Source: Membranipora membranacea (Eukaryota > Bryozoa > Gymnolaemata > Cheilostomatida > Membraniporidae). Taken from it: a DNA stretch of 64,000 nt. This document shows, in pieces, positions 12,056 through 24,500 of this stretch (positions are counted from its first letter, which is position 1; every line of letters begins with the position of its first letter). The notes below the pieces were generated by a model. The model made no database searches, had not been told where the DNA came from, and saw nothing but the letters and a program-made list of their open reading frames with translations. The DNA is taken from contig OU612066.1 of NCBI GenBank assembly GCA_914767715.1, positions 35,130,283 to 35,194,282 on the forward strand, given 5' to 3'. The position numbers and the translations under genes were made by a program.

Positions 12056-12495
12056 GAACCCCAACTGTTGACCCCTGAATCTGCGTTTGAACCCAAAAAC
12101 CCCAAACTGTCAGCTGCAAACCCCAAATTTCAAGCTACAAACCCCAAAATACGAGCTGCAAATCCCAAACTTCATTCATGCTGCAAACCCCAAACTGTGA
12201 GCTGTAAACCCCAAACTTCGAACTGCAAACCCCAAATATTGACCCTCAAACCTCAAAAACTGACCCCCAAACCCTAAAAACTGACCCCTAAACCCCAAAC
12301 CCTCGTTTTTGACCCCAAACCCAAGAAAGTAGGCCGTGAACCCCAAAGTGTAGGCTGCAAACCCCAAACTTCAAGCCGCAAACCCCAAAGTTTGACATCG
12401 AGCCTGACCCCTAAACCCCAAAAGCTGACCCCAAAACCCCAAATTTGGCTCACATACCTCAGGCTGCCAACCCCAAATCCCAATATTAAACCCAA
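12056..12495. repeat. Degenerate AAACCCCAAA minisatellite
   Basis: About 440 bases of imperfect direct repeats built on AAACCCCAAA plus a variable 8-10-base spacer such as CTGTGAGCTGC or CTGACCCC; the unit is roughly 18-20 bases. The strand bias (no G runs on plus) leaves long open frames on both strands. Their proteins are pure repeat and are not called as genes. Confidence 0.85.
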
Positions 12496-12554
12496 TCCTC
12501 AATCAATATGACAATCATAAAGCACTTCGTCTGGTGCTTACAGCACATGAATTT

Positions 12555-13122
12555 CGGTAGCTGTGAATTGCTGAACAGGCTAAACAGACTGAACAGCTGA
12601 ACAGAATTTCTCAGACTACTATTTGTTTGATTCTTCGCATGAATGGCTAATTTTGCATAAGCGTGGACAATTCCTATATTCTGCTCATTAAATTGTTTAT
12701 TTTAAGTTTCCATTCGCCTTGGTTTATTCCGATTATTCGGCGTTACACTAATGAATGGATGGTAAGTAGCTTGTCTTGGCAAGCTTCGTTCGGGTGAAAC
12801 CTCCACCCCAAACCCCCCCCCCCTATAACAAAGCTTGTCAAGACTGGCTAGATGGAAGGTTAAGCTGGATAATTTTTCTGGTTACCTGAACACCATCTGA
12901 TTTTGTCAGAATTGGCACATTGATTGCTTCATTTGCTTTCCCTAAATTGGTTTTATTAGAATCCAACAGGAACATAGTGACTTGTTAAATCATTCGGCTC
13001 GGAGGAATGTGTTTGAGAAGGGATAGTCAGCCAGAGGAAAGAATACAAATAATAATTTTAGTCTGAGAAATTCTGTTCAGCTGTTCAGTCCGTTCAGCCT
13101 GTTCAGCAATTTACAGTTACCG
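12555..13122. mobile_element. Terminal-inverted-repeat element with a 9-bp target-site duplication
   Basis: It begins CGGTAGCTGTGAATTGCTGA and ends with the inverted counterpart, ending TTACCG. The inverted repeats match for about 65 bases with few differences, including a run of GAACAG-like steps (AGACTGAACAGCTGAACAG). CATGAATTT is repeated directly at 12546-12554 and 13123-13131, a clean 9-bp target duplication. The 568-bp interior has no transposase. A second, smaller inverted pair (AGCTTGTCTTGGCAAGCTT near 12768 and its counterpart near 12834) sits inside and may be a nested insertion. Confidence 0.85.
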
Positions 13123-13131
13123 CATGAATTT

Positions 13132-13695
13132 GTACCTGTCGGGCAAGTCCGGACTTGTTCTCTCTTCTTCTTTATAAGACTTTAACTAGGTGTCTCCTTG
13201 AACGGATTTTTAAAGGTCAAAACCCCAACCCATTACTCAATAAACACCTATATCTTCAGTCAATGGGTCATCATTTGAAGTTATCTCCCTGCTTGACAAG
13301 GACATGTATATGTCACACTTTAGCTTAACATCTCTTCTGTCTTATGTCTGTAGACAACCTGAGCCGTCGCTGCAGACTTTGCCGATGATGGTCATGAACA
13401 TTGTATATCTGTAAGCTGCAACCTAAGCAAGATACCATTGTAGAGACCAATAAGGGACCAAAGCCTGACAAGGTGAGTTTTGAGGGCAACGGTCTTATGG
13501 TCAAATGGCCGTGGCCAGTCACGCTATGGATGGATCGCCTCCGAACTTCACGCCATGCTAGTGTACCAACAGAGGTCTTATATGACCAACTTTGAAGACC
13601 CGTTACCGTCAGTCCGGTCACTATTAGGTAATACACCTGTAATTGGGTGAAGGTCAACTTGTTGCACCCATCCTCAATTAAATTGATTAGTATGT
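13132..13695. other. No gene recognised
   Basis: Overlapping frames exist on both strands (up to 135 codons on minus), but none resembles a known family and no splice partner was found. Left unassigned. Confidence 0.3.
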
Positions 13696-13820
13696 CTGAT
13701 GACAAATGAGGGTGTAGCCAATTCAAAAGCACTGCTATCAGTGATATTGAACCCTGTAAATATTTTCAGGTGTATTTGCAATGGAAATTTATTGATTTAA
13801 AGTTTGAAATTTGCTGTAAG
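13695..13820. repeat. Dispersed repeat, copy 1, left part
   Basis: About 120 bases that also occur at about 56712-56815, in the same orientation. Shared words include TAGCCAATTCAAAA, ATATTGAACCCTG and TCAGGTGTATTTGC. In copy 1 the sequence breaks off here and resumes at about 15302. Confidence 0.7.
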
Positions 13821-14279
13821 TTCAAATGGTGCTAAACAGATTTGGGGTTGTGATTCGGCTCGGGGTTGCCCGCGAGGCTTTAATAAATGCTGTTATATGC
13901 TATTTATTCTTGGCTAATATCTAATAATGTCATCTTGCTCTCAAATGAAGCAGAGCAAACAGAGATTAGCCAGGTATTTCGCAATACCAACTATTTATTG
14001 TGGATTAACATTGAGATGTCAAAACAATATAATATGTATATGTATGATCGCAATGGTAATCTGCGTTGTCTGATTCTCCGTGGCAGGTTCTCTGGTCTTC
14101 TTGGTCCTCCTTAACTGAAAAAGAGAAGCAAATGCTTAATATATAAATAGGATTCAACTAGACACAGTGCATAGTGATTCCAATATATATCTCGCATTGG
14201 ATCAAAGGAAGAGATTGCAATCTCACCTGCTTATCCTAGAGTGACAACTCTGGCTAGCGTAGTGTGGGTCAATGCTCTA

Positions 14280-15030
14280 TATAAATGATACTGGTATATC
14301 ATCCACTCCTGAGGTGGTACAGAGATTGAGAGCGTGCTGTGCTGACCTGCTGTAAACAAACCTGCTATTTAGGATGCAAAGGTATCAATATAGAGGTTGC
14401 TTGGTGCTAAACTGCTTCTGGTAATTCTGCTAATATGGTACCACAGTACCGTCCGACCCGGAGGTGGTATAGTGATTTCCTGATGCGGAACTGCGGTAAG
14501 CGAACCTGCTATGAATTACACGATGTGATCAATATAGAGATTGCTTGGTGGCGTTCAGTGCTTCTGGTAATCCTGCTAATATGGTACCGTCGTACCGTCC
14601 GACCCGGAGGTGGTATAGCGATTTCCTGATGCAGAACTGCGGTAAGCAAATCTGCTATGTATGATAACCTAGTATCCTCTCCTCCCGAATGCTTGATGCG
14701 GATCGGCTGGTATATGTCAATGTACTAATGGCAGCTGCTAATCAACTATGAGATACCGCAGTATATACCAGCCCGCAGGTGGTCTAGTAGAGATTGCACT
14801 ATGCGCATACTGTGTAAATCCTTATACTATCCCTCAATTTCCATGTACTGATGCAAGCTGTTTTCATCGACTATGTGATACCTTGGTACCATCTAAGAGG
14901 ACTGAGCTGTTAGCATACTGTAGGCCTATATATCTATATCAGGACTTGGTTTGGTTAAGTGGCAGCAGAGACCCGGCCCAGATAGGATTGAGCCGGCATA
15001 GATGGCTGCGGTCATATGCATCGATATCTC
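14280..15030. repeat. Tandem satellite of about 150 bp, 4-5 degenerate units
   Basis: Units recur near 14290, 14435, 14585, 14750 and possibly 14880. Shared blocks are GTACCGTCCGACCCGGAGG, TGGTATAG, AACTGCGGTAAGC, CTGCTAATATGGTACC and AATATAGAG-TTGCTTGG. The central two units are closest. The array lies inside the roughly 1.5-kb block that splits the dispersed repeat. Confidence 0.75.
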
Positions 15031-15301
15031 CATAATTGCACTCATCGAGCGTCTTTAATAATAAAACATAAATGTCAGCTGTTCTGTATAGCTGACAATA
15101 ATTGCGTTTGTGTTCTCAGTTGAAGTCTCATGGCATAAATTAGCAGAGAGTATGAGACTAAGGGAAACAACTGCTTGAAACCTGCTGTGTCACAGTAAGA
15201 GTTGACCATGATAGCCGTCCAATTAGTGTTATTAGGCGTTAAGTGACTTTTGGAGTTATACTTCCTCTTCTCGGGAGGGGACAACTCATTCTGTCTCACA
15301 A

Positions 15302-15610
15302 CAAAATTCTTTTTGCAAAATCATTCTAAGGACGATCAATGCATACGGGTGGGCTAATGTAAATTAGACCGGAAATGTGTGAAAAATGCAATGGGCTTAT
15401 ATATGGGGCTACTGAAAATTCTGACAATAAGTTTCAACCCATCGTCACCAATATGGAAGAGCAGGAGCATACCATCATTTTGAGTGGTCTGGTTAAAGAA
15501 TTGAAAGAACCTGAAGCAGGCCTATTGAGTTGACAAGTCAACATAGTTTGCATGTAAAGCAATGGGAAAATAAATAGAGGTGTTGGACTTTCGTTCGGTG
15601 GAGATTCATT
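15302..15610. repeat. Dispersed repeat, copy 1, right part
   Basis: This continues the repeat begun at 13695. Shared with copy 2 (56830-57030) are GCAAAATCATT, AGACCGGAA-TGTGTG-AAAATG, CTTATATATGGG, TCAACATAGTTTGCAT and GGTGTTGGA. Order and orientation are the same in both copies. Confidence 0.65.
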
Positions 15611-16140
15611 TGTCAGTTTGAAAAATAATTATAGCAATTTAACATTTAACCCTTTTCTGAATTTGTTTTTTGTCAAAGCTTCTTTGATTAGCTAGAGATC
15701 AACTACTGAACCAATCAAATCATATCTTTCTGACTTTAAAGTTACAGTACTTTCTGGCTAAACTTGGTAAAAACTACTTTTTTTGTTCCTGAGAGCTGGT
15801 GCTGGTCTGTGAGAAGAGCTGAATTGTGTTCCAGATGCAAAGTTTTCATAAATGGCTGCAGATTGGGTTACCTGACGAAGGAGATTGATGTACCTTTGGC
15901 TATCACTTATTAAACCTCTATGTACTACAAACCAAGTTTGAACTAGACTCTAAGAGGGATTTAAATCATCGAATAATAGTTATATAGTAGTTCATAAATA
16001 CAAGCCAGTCCACTCAACTGAACTTGGACTGAACTCCTGGTATCCCATATAACATCAAGAACTAAATGCTTTCTAACTGCCAATCAAATTATAAGACTAC
16101 TGAGGCACCAGCACCAAATACACAGGCTGATTCCTGTCAA
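15611..16140. other. No gene recognised
   Basis: AT-rich spacer. No coding frame, RNA gene or repeat stands out. Confidence 0.35.
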
Positions 16141-16234
16141 CGGGGGGGGGGGGGGGGGGGTGGTAGGACTGCCGTATTTACTAACTTTGGGCTACCCACA
16201 CTAAGCCCAAAGTTAGGAAAGGGGGCAGTCCTAC
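16141..16234. repeat. G-run followed by imperfect hairpin
   Basis: A run of about 19 G at 16142-16160 is followed by an inverted repeat: GTAGGACTGCC and CTAACTTTGGGCT at 16163-16193, with inverted partners at 16203-16234. Probably a small palindromic element or relic. No target-site duplication was recognised. Confidence 0.55.
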
Positions 16235-18535
16235 GGGGGGCAATAAAGCGTCCCTTCCCAACACATATTCAAAACCGGTTAAGATTATGAAAGGGCAGCA
16301 TGTGTGCAGAATGGTACTTGGGGTTATTCCAGGTAACCTGGTTTTGGGAATGGACATAGTCTTGATTACAAAATTTCATGTTGTTCTGAATGGGTACTGG
16401 CGCTGGCTGCAGATATTGTACTAAAGGGTTACAAGACTGTTGTATGGCAGTGCCTTCTCCTGATGTACACCAGGCTTTTCGTGATTGGAGTGACTATCTT
16501 AATTGGCCCTAACTCAGTTTCATGTGTCAAAATAAGGGTGACAAGTACCATAAATTTCATCTGAAAATCAATCCATTTATTTGGTAGGAGGAGAGAAATT
16601 GGCTGTCAGTAGTTAGCTTGTTAAGCTTTGCCCAGACATGACAGAGACAGGGTGCCCATGCTACCTGGCCTTATCTCTCAAAAGCCCTATATTTGGTTGG
16701 GGCCTTTGAGATAAGGCTAATACCATTATGACTTTATTATAAATTCCACTTAGTCTCAAAATGATTTTGTATTTTGTGCTTGTGTGATTATGGAGTCTAT
16801 GAAATTATTCCAACTTGATTTAACGAGGACAAATGAAATAGACATGATGCATGTGTACATCATTAAACAATAAGCATACAAATGTTATGTCCATGATGAG
16901 CCTGGCTTGACAAACCATGTTCATCATCCACCGAACAATGCTCTCAACGGAAAAATGAACAACCAACCCTGGAGCAACGAACTCCACAGTTCATTTCTCT
17001 CAGGTTGGAAGCTGTCTGTTCAATGTCATTTAGAAGACAACTTATTCAATAGAAATCAGCTCTCCATATGGTGTGAATGTAATAACATTCAATTTTCATC
17101 AAGTTTGATGGCTCCTTCAGTTGTCATTTTGGTTTTAAACCTTGACAATTTAGTATTTTGCAGCTACTGTTGCAATGATGGCCCTTTGGGTCTCCAAATA
17201 AATGTTTTGATATTGGAAGCTAATAAATTTAAGGCTGAGAGCGTTCCTACCTTCTTTAAGGGAAAATATAAGTCCCTTCTCTCCCCTGTTACAATAAAAC
17301 TTGCAACATGTGCTCCTATATCAGTTCTCCAGTGGGCTTAGTTATTTGACCGATAATAGTCCATGCTTACGGTTGCTGATATTTAGCTGAATGATCAATT
17401 TTTTTTATGTCTCCTAAGATTCATACTCTAATCTAATACCGATTAAACATAAGAGTCTCAAAGAATTAAGAAAAAAGTTTGTTCAGTGATTGCTGTTGAA
17501 TTTTTTGTATGGACTAAATTCAGATTATCCTAATTTACATAATTGCCCAGATTTACATTCAAGCGAGCAAAGCCTATCAGATACATTCGAGATTTTGGTC
17601 TTTTTTGGATAATAATGGTTAAATTCATTCTCTATTGTACTGTGTTGTATTGGAGTGATTTTCTTAGTTATCCATTCGGAAAATTTAATGATTGTCGAGG
17701 ATGAGTAAGATAAACTAAAGTGTTGCCTGCGTTCCGGCAAAGTGAGATGGTAGTTTGATGTGTATAGATATCTGTGATAGGTGGAACAAGCGTGGAATTT
17801 TGATTTGAGGAAGAATTGTTTTCTTTGTATTGAGTATTTTTTTGCCCCATCATTACTAGGAAAAACAGTAATTTACATTTAAAGGCTCCTACTATTGGCC
17901 ATAGATATGTTTCGATCATGAGGTTTGTGAATGCCAAATATTTCACCTGAGATTTCTCACTCATTGAATTTGATCATCTAGGGTGGCCACTGATTTGCTT
18001 CACATTAATAAAATAATACAGTGAATGTTTTTGTGTTACACCCTCATCCTAAAGTGCACCTAAATCATCAGAGTGGAAAATTCAGCCTCCATGTTTTATA
18101 TACTTGGCTCAATTTACACTCGTTTGTTTGGTTATTCATTTTTCCCCATGATCTGTCAATTTGACTCATTTGAATTTATCTTTTTTTATTGGAAGACTGT
18201 TTTATCATTTTTCTCTTCCTCAGTCATTTTAAGGGCACCACCCAGTGATTCCCAGTAAGCACAGGAAAAGTGAGTGCGTTTTGTTGCACAATAATATTTC
18301 TGGAGACAGATATTGTTATTATTATTATTATTATTATGTGTTTTTATGGAGGTATATATTATATATAAGTATGTTATTAACAAAGGAAAATAACAACTTT
18401 GTGACCCCATAAACAAAAAAAAGATAAAAAAAAGAAAAATATAGATATGCACGGAAATAATAATCAGTCGGAAGAAAAGGTTTCACTGTATGTGATTGAT
18501 TGATATATATATTACGCATTACTAAATGAAATGAA
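16235..18535. other. No gene confidently recognised
   Basis: AT-rich. A plus-strand frame of 144 codons (16907-17341) and overlapping minus frames at 17525-17964 are open, but they match no family I recognise and lack splice partners. A TTA microsatellite lies at about 18316-18338. Confidence 0.3.
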
Positions 18536-18539
18536 CCGG

Positions 18540-18790
18540 TTTTAAAGTCTCGATTTACCAAATTTGGTCCTGTATTTTGTATTAATTAATCTACGTCCTG
18601 ACCGCAAGGTTCTATTGTGCATTTTGCAGGAATTAAGGAGTTTGAGGATGAAAAATGAGGTGTTTTTGCCTAGAGTGGCATTCTTGACAAACCTATCAAA
18701 AGTTGCCCTCCTCCTGTCACCCAGAGCGGAAAGATTCAAAACCTCACGACCAGTTGAGATAGAAAAGAATGAGTTGGTACCAAGAATGAT
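18540..18790 (-). mobile_element. Remnant of a non-LTR reverse transcriptase 3' end
   Basis: The minus strand reads SISTGREVLNLSALGDRRRA, then TFDRFVKNATL and TLRSGRRLINTKYRTKFGKS before a stop at 18542. This matches the pattern at the C-terminus of many animal LINE reverse transcriptases: an RRRATF-type block followed by a short basic LRS...RTxRFxxS tail. An in-frame TAG lies just upstream at about 18805, so only a decayed end remains. The 182-codon plus-strand frame over the same bases is its antisense shadow. Confidence 0.5.
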
Positions 18791-18799
18791 TATGTTGGC

Positions 18800-21490
18800 T
18801 AGATCTGCGCCATCGTCCTTCTTCCTAAGATTCCTTTTCTCACTGTTCCACCCATTAAAAACTTGCTTATACTCTACTGCAAGAAAATATTTACATGTAA
18901 GATTTGCTGGTTGGGAGTGCGCAAAATTTAAATCTTTTGTTCAATTTTTAATCTGTGCATGCATAATAACCAAGGTTATCACCAATATTTATAATATTAA
19001 TCACATTAGTTTTTACGTAAAATATCTTGATCTTGATACTTGCTTTACTAAAAAGAATTATTCTACAATATATAATAGTAATATTTTTCAGAAAAGCAGT
19101 GTTCTATTTTAAGCAGTGAACACACACTGCTGAGTCAGCTGAGCATTGTCCTCTTACTACCCTGAATATATCATATCAATGTTATAACTATCGTTGCATA
19201 TGTCAATGTGTGCACGTTACTTAGGTATTGTTCCTCATATCCTGCTGGAGAATACGATAAATACACGGGCCTTGTCGGGCAGTCGATCTGGATCTGGCAT
19301 CTCTCTCATAAATTATGAGGTTATGGATTATAATCAGCCATAAAATGAATTGACAAAATAGTGTCTCAACAGTTGAGTGACCCTCCTTGTACGGTTGTGT
19401 CACGGCAGTGTATTGAACCAGAGCTAATTGTGTGTGTTCAATGCATGTAACGTGAAATAATAAACAAGATATCATCTTGCCCTACCATTTAGCAATTATG
19501 TGACTCCTAATATGACACGATATGTACTCATATTATTACTTCATGATGTAATACTGCTCAACGCTTCCAAAAGATTGTAGGAAGTTTTTTGCTCTTTATT
19601 ACTAAGCAGATAACTCACTAGTCCATCGAACACCAATGCCACCTTGATGAGTTGATCTTTGTTTTAATTGATGTGTTTTAAATGATGATATCTACCGTAC
19701 TCTTGAACAAGGAGAGTAAGCAGAGCATCTCTCGCTATTAAAAGTTTCAAAAGATCTATTTTCTGGGAATCAAGGGCACTTTGACAGGCTGCTTTCATTA
19801 GGTGAACATCAGTTTCACACCATGGGTATTTCACACTATTTTAAAAATGGAACACTAAAATTTAATCCTACACCTCGAGGCATAAATTGAAGCAAAATAT
19901 TGCTCTTTCTAATTTGGCCATCACCTTGCGTCATATGCAGCTAATGTGTAGCGTTACACCCTCTCCATAGAACGCCCAGCCATGGAATGAAGCCAGTATC
20001 AGCATGCTCTTAGCCTTTATAGGGTGCTAAAATTAGGCTTAGCTACAACAGATTGCTATCATATTTTATTATCGATTTTTTTTACGCACAAGACTTTTGT
20101 TTCTTTGTTGTTACATTTTTATCTTCAGCTCTATGTTCTATAGTTATCATAATCGGTCTGTTTGTATTCATTTAAAAATTTATACTCAGAATAATAAACT
20201 AAGTACAATTTTAGTTAGCTTCGCCCAGCTCAAACAATAAAATTAAATTCATTTTTTAGTTTTCGGGGGGACTGCCAAAGATTATGACAAAGCAAAACAT
20301 TTCTTTGTCCTGAAGGGCATGTTCTGTTTAAACTTCTTCCTATGGTGATACTCACAAGTTGCTAAGATTTTTTCAATTTTCAGTGTTACCCGCCCAAACT
20401 CATCCTTACAAGAGGGCTGTCTCCCCTTCTTATTAATTGGCCACCTTTCAGTCCACCAAATGACGAGTATTCAGAGAAGGTGGGAGGTGGCATAATTATG
20501 TCACAAGTTAACATCCTAAGATTTGATTGGTCTATCTATATCTATTAAGCTTATCTTAGTGGCTGTTAATCTGTGCCCTATAAGCATGAACCTGCACACA
20601 GTAACCTGATATAGGTTATTGTAATAGTGTACCATTCATAACCAACTGCCAAACCTATTGGGTAATAAATGGGTCATTATAATTCATATATTATTGCAAT
20701 TAAGAGTAGCCTATACAATTTGGTAATTTTTGTTAATCTGGATCATTGCACTACTCCCCTTTGGAGGGGTTATGGAATACCGGAATACCGTCAAAGCCCA
20801 ACTAACAATATTCAACTCGGGTAATGGATTATATTTACTTGCTGTCATGGATTAATTTAGTTCTCCATCTTTGTCTAAAAGGTAAGAGGGGTGTGGGGAG
20901 ACAAATAATAATTTATCCTTTCACCTGCTCTTGTTCTCAAGTCAAAAATCTTTTAGCATTCCGTACTTATATCGTAGAGCCTAAATTCTGCCTCATAAGC
21001 TGCCGCTCACATATAGATCAAATTGTTTTCCAATGTTTGAGTGATTGCCCGGCCCATGTCATGAGCAGGTCAGCTGGATTTTACAATGCTTGTTATTCCA
21101 TTCAATGCAGATAGGCGTTAACCTATTAGACGTTTCTTTTTTGTTAATCATTAAAGTATTACGAACAACAATAATAGTGTATATATTGGAGGCAGTGCTA
21201 TATGACATATACTCACCGTCATATTAATATGATGTTGTAATTTCATCAAATAATGGATTAAGTATATGTTCAATCAGTCAGGAAATTTCAAACCAGATAG
21301 ATGGATCGCATGTCACACTAGAGATTCAGACACGATACACTACAGAAGTGTCTTTCTGGTTACTCAACGACAAACATATAATACAACAGTGGAAGAGTCA
21401 GGTTGTACTTATACTGAAATTATCTTTATAAGAATAATCAACCGAATTTAATTACTCCAGTCTGCATTGGGGCAGCACGCTGACTTTTAA
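18800..21490. other. Intergenic 5' flank of the large surface-protein gene
   Basis: No gene, RNA or transposon was recognised in this 2.7-kb AT-rich interval. The promoter of the gene starting at 21492 should lie towards the right end; no core motif could be assigned. Confidence 0.35.
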
Positions 21491-21491
21491 A

Positions 21492-21564
21492 ATGGAATGT
21501 GGATGTACGAACAAAGACAGACATATATTTGGGATTATTTCGGTGCTTCTTTTACTAGTCACAG
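21492..21564 (+). other. Signal-peptide exon
   Basis: Exon 1 encodes about 24 residues with a hydrophobic core ([13 protein letters not shown]) after a short polar start, ending in phase 1 at a GTAAAA donor. This is the usual exon layout for a secreted or membrane protein. It is chosen as the start because no earlier in-phase exon with a Met was found and the next exon opens directly into the mature VWD domain. Confidence 0.7.
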
Positions 21565-24500
21565 GTAAAAAGTGGTATATTTATTAGACTCCTGGTTTAC
21601 AAAAACTGTGTAGCGTCTTATACAAATTCTGAAAATAAAACAGCAGGTCAACAAATACCAATCTCTAAAAGTATTCCTGACTTATTCCTGGTCAAAGTTT
21701 TGATAACTGCTGTTAGAAATTTATTATTTGAAACAGTCAATTGTTTGTTTTAAAAATTCAAATATCTCCCAACCTAAGGCTCCTCTCCTTAGGGTCTTAG
21801 GTTAGGTGTTTTTATCACAGCATTAATACAGCTGTTTTGGAGTCCAGCATAGCAGACTCTCACTAGTGATTTTATAATTATGTTAATTGGCCATGTTTAA
21901 CCATATCTGGCTTAAGCCCTTAAATCTAATCCAAACATAGTTGAAAAGTGAATGTTTACTTAAAAAAACTGTTACACAATCCTCATAGCTATTAGGATAA
22001 TGTCGGATTCATGTTTCTTGTTTTACTTTACATAATTTAAATAACATAATGTATTTGTTTTATAAATTGAATATAGCTGCTGCTAGCTATTGAACTTTTG
22101 ATGGAGCTATGCTTTAATCAAGCGCTCTAACAATAAACAATATGTTATAAATGTCTAATACCCCTGGCGATTATTGCATTTCAAAAAATTGAATACTAAT
22201 TAACCTGGCCCCAAACTCCCCTTAAACTCTAACTTTTCGGTGGGTTTTGCAGCTGGTGGGATGCCAGGAAATCTGCTGTCATCATCATCTTTTTGATTAG
22301 AGGATTCACACTGGGTAGCCTACAACAAGCATATTACGTTACCTTGCCTATCCGGAATGATTATCTAAGTTCGGATCGGGATCGGAAAAATCTGTGCTGT
22401 TTTGTGCTCAAGTAAGATGTCCCCATATTGTCACTCATTCTATTTTTGTAGGATGCAGTGCCCAGTACACAAACTGTTATGCTTTTGGCACAGAACATAT
22501 ACTAACATTTGACAATGCGCGGATTGACTTCAGTAGTGCCTGTCAGTTTGAGATGGCTTACACCTGCCCACCCAGTGTCGTCGTTCCCGCACAATTTAGA
22601 GTAAATATACAGAACATCATGGTCGACCAGGTGTCCATAGTTGACTGCGTGGAGGTTCTATATGAGGATTTCTCAGTCACCCTTTGCAGAGATCAAACTG
22701 CGACTGTAAGTATACTGCTGTCGATATGTAAGCTTTAGTGTAAGTTTACCCAAAAAACAATGTGAACGCTGTGCAATGCATACATACATGCGTACATAAA
22801 TTGCAGTTTTATCGGAATAGTTTTGTTGATCATGGATGACCGGTTCAATTCAAACCACCAAAGTGATCAGGAATATCTGTCCTGCCCTTGCTCGTGGTTT
22901 TCATCGGCCTGCCAAATAGGCATGAGGCTCTAACTGTTAAAAGGCTACCCATTCATGCCTATTGAGTTTTTGTTCACTGGTCCTAGCTTGTAGTGATACA
23001 GTCCAATATTTTATGGCACTGTCGGTATCTTTTCAACCCACTTATGTCACAAGTGCATGTTACATGCCCCAATAATTAGTCATAAACTTTTTTTGATTTC
23101 TCCTTTATCACATTTTTTGATCATGAAAGTAGGTTATGAAATAGCCGTCGCTTCCAAAAAATTCCAAGAGTCTCCTCAATAAAACAATTACACAATCAAT
23201 GCTTGTGTTACTGGTGAATTTTCTTATAGAAGTTAGAGGAAATGAGTAGTCATATCTTTATATACCAATCTTCTATGTTGAACTTTTTTATTAACTAAAC
23301 CTACTATAGTCTGACAGCTATGCTCTGAGCAATTAAAGTTTACTTTGTTATACAACGATGTTGCTACACAACCTGTTTGTTAATTTTTATTGAGAATTAG
23401 ATGGGCGGCATTCTTCTTCTCTGTCTTTGATCCCTCTGGGAATTCCCTAACTGCTGTAGCAAACAGAGCTTTATTAATACGTTGATATAAGAACACAAGT
23501 GCCATGCAAAATTTGATAATGGTTATCACGTAATGTGACATCACATCATTCTCTCAATGTATGTTCTATATTATCAAACGCTCATATTTTAAGAACCCCT
23601 TATCAGTAGCATCTTTCCGCTGCTTTTCTCGACTTCTAATGAGAAGTGCTTGGGGATCCAATTTGAACTCACCAGATTTTTTGGTGATCCCACAACACCC
23701 TAAATACACCAACACCAATTATGATCTCTGTTTAAACTAAGATGTTTGGCGGATCATTTTAGGTGAGTCTGATGGTCTCTGTTTGCAAGTAAATTCGAGT
23801 TCACATATTTTTGTAGTATGATGGCAGTGTAGTGGATACATTGATAGCAGCTAATGGTGAGCTGATGGTCTACACAGGCACAGCGGGGAAAGAAGTAGCC
23901 ATACATGTCGCAGACTCTGTTACGGTTCGTTTTATTATTGTATTATTTATGTAATGGCTGTTCTGTTTATTTCATACAGCGAGATTAAATCTGGCATTCC
24001 GAGAAGTCATCCAATAGTCCCCATATGAATTTGAATTATTCATTCGGCTACACATTTACACACAATAATGGTCTCGGGTACACGCCCAACATCAGCTGTT
24101 TTGACCCGGCCATCATAGTGTTTATATTGATTGGATACATTTTCTATTATTCTCTATTGTAAGAAGCGTAATGTCGCTGACCAGACTATGGAAAAGCACT
24201 AGCGAGAAGAAATTAGCGCTGTTTTTAGGCCGTTGCCCTCAAACTCTTCACTGGCTTTGCCAATACATTACTAAAATACTACTGGTGTTGAGCACATATG
24301 TGCCCCAAGTACAGTACTCGGTATATGTGATGAAAAGTATCTTGCCAATCTTAGTTCTCCCACACGGAGAACTCAAGACAATAGTTAAAAGTCATGTCAG
24401 CCAGCAATCCTCTTTAGAAAATGAAAGTTTCATGTTCCAACCTATTTGAGTCACAGTCTAGTTAACAACAAATACTTCATTTTGAACACTTGATTTTTTT

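Noticed and set aside
12068-12495. Open frames over the AAACCCC array
   Set aside because: Pure minisatellite translation with no start context or family resemblance.
16907-17341. 144-codon plus-strand frame
   Set aside because: No family resemblance, no splice partner, ordinary codon look. It may be chance or an old repeat. Left unassigned.
18564-19112. 182-codon plus-strand frame
   Set aside because: Its first part is antisense to a reverse-transcriptase remnant and the rest is AT-rich low complexity. No known family.
22850-22870. B-box-like GGTTCAATTC
   Set aside because: No matching A box or tRNA-like arms upstream.
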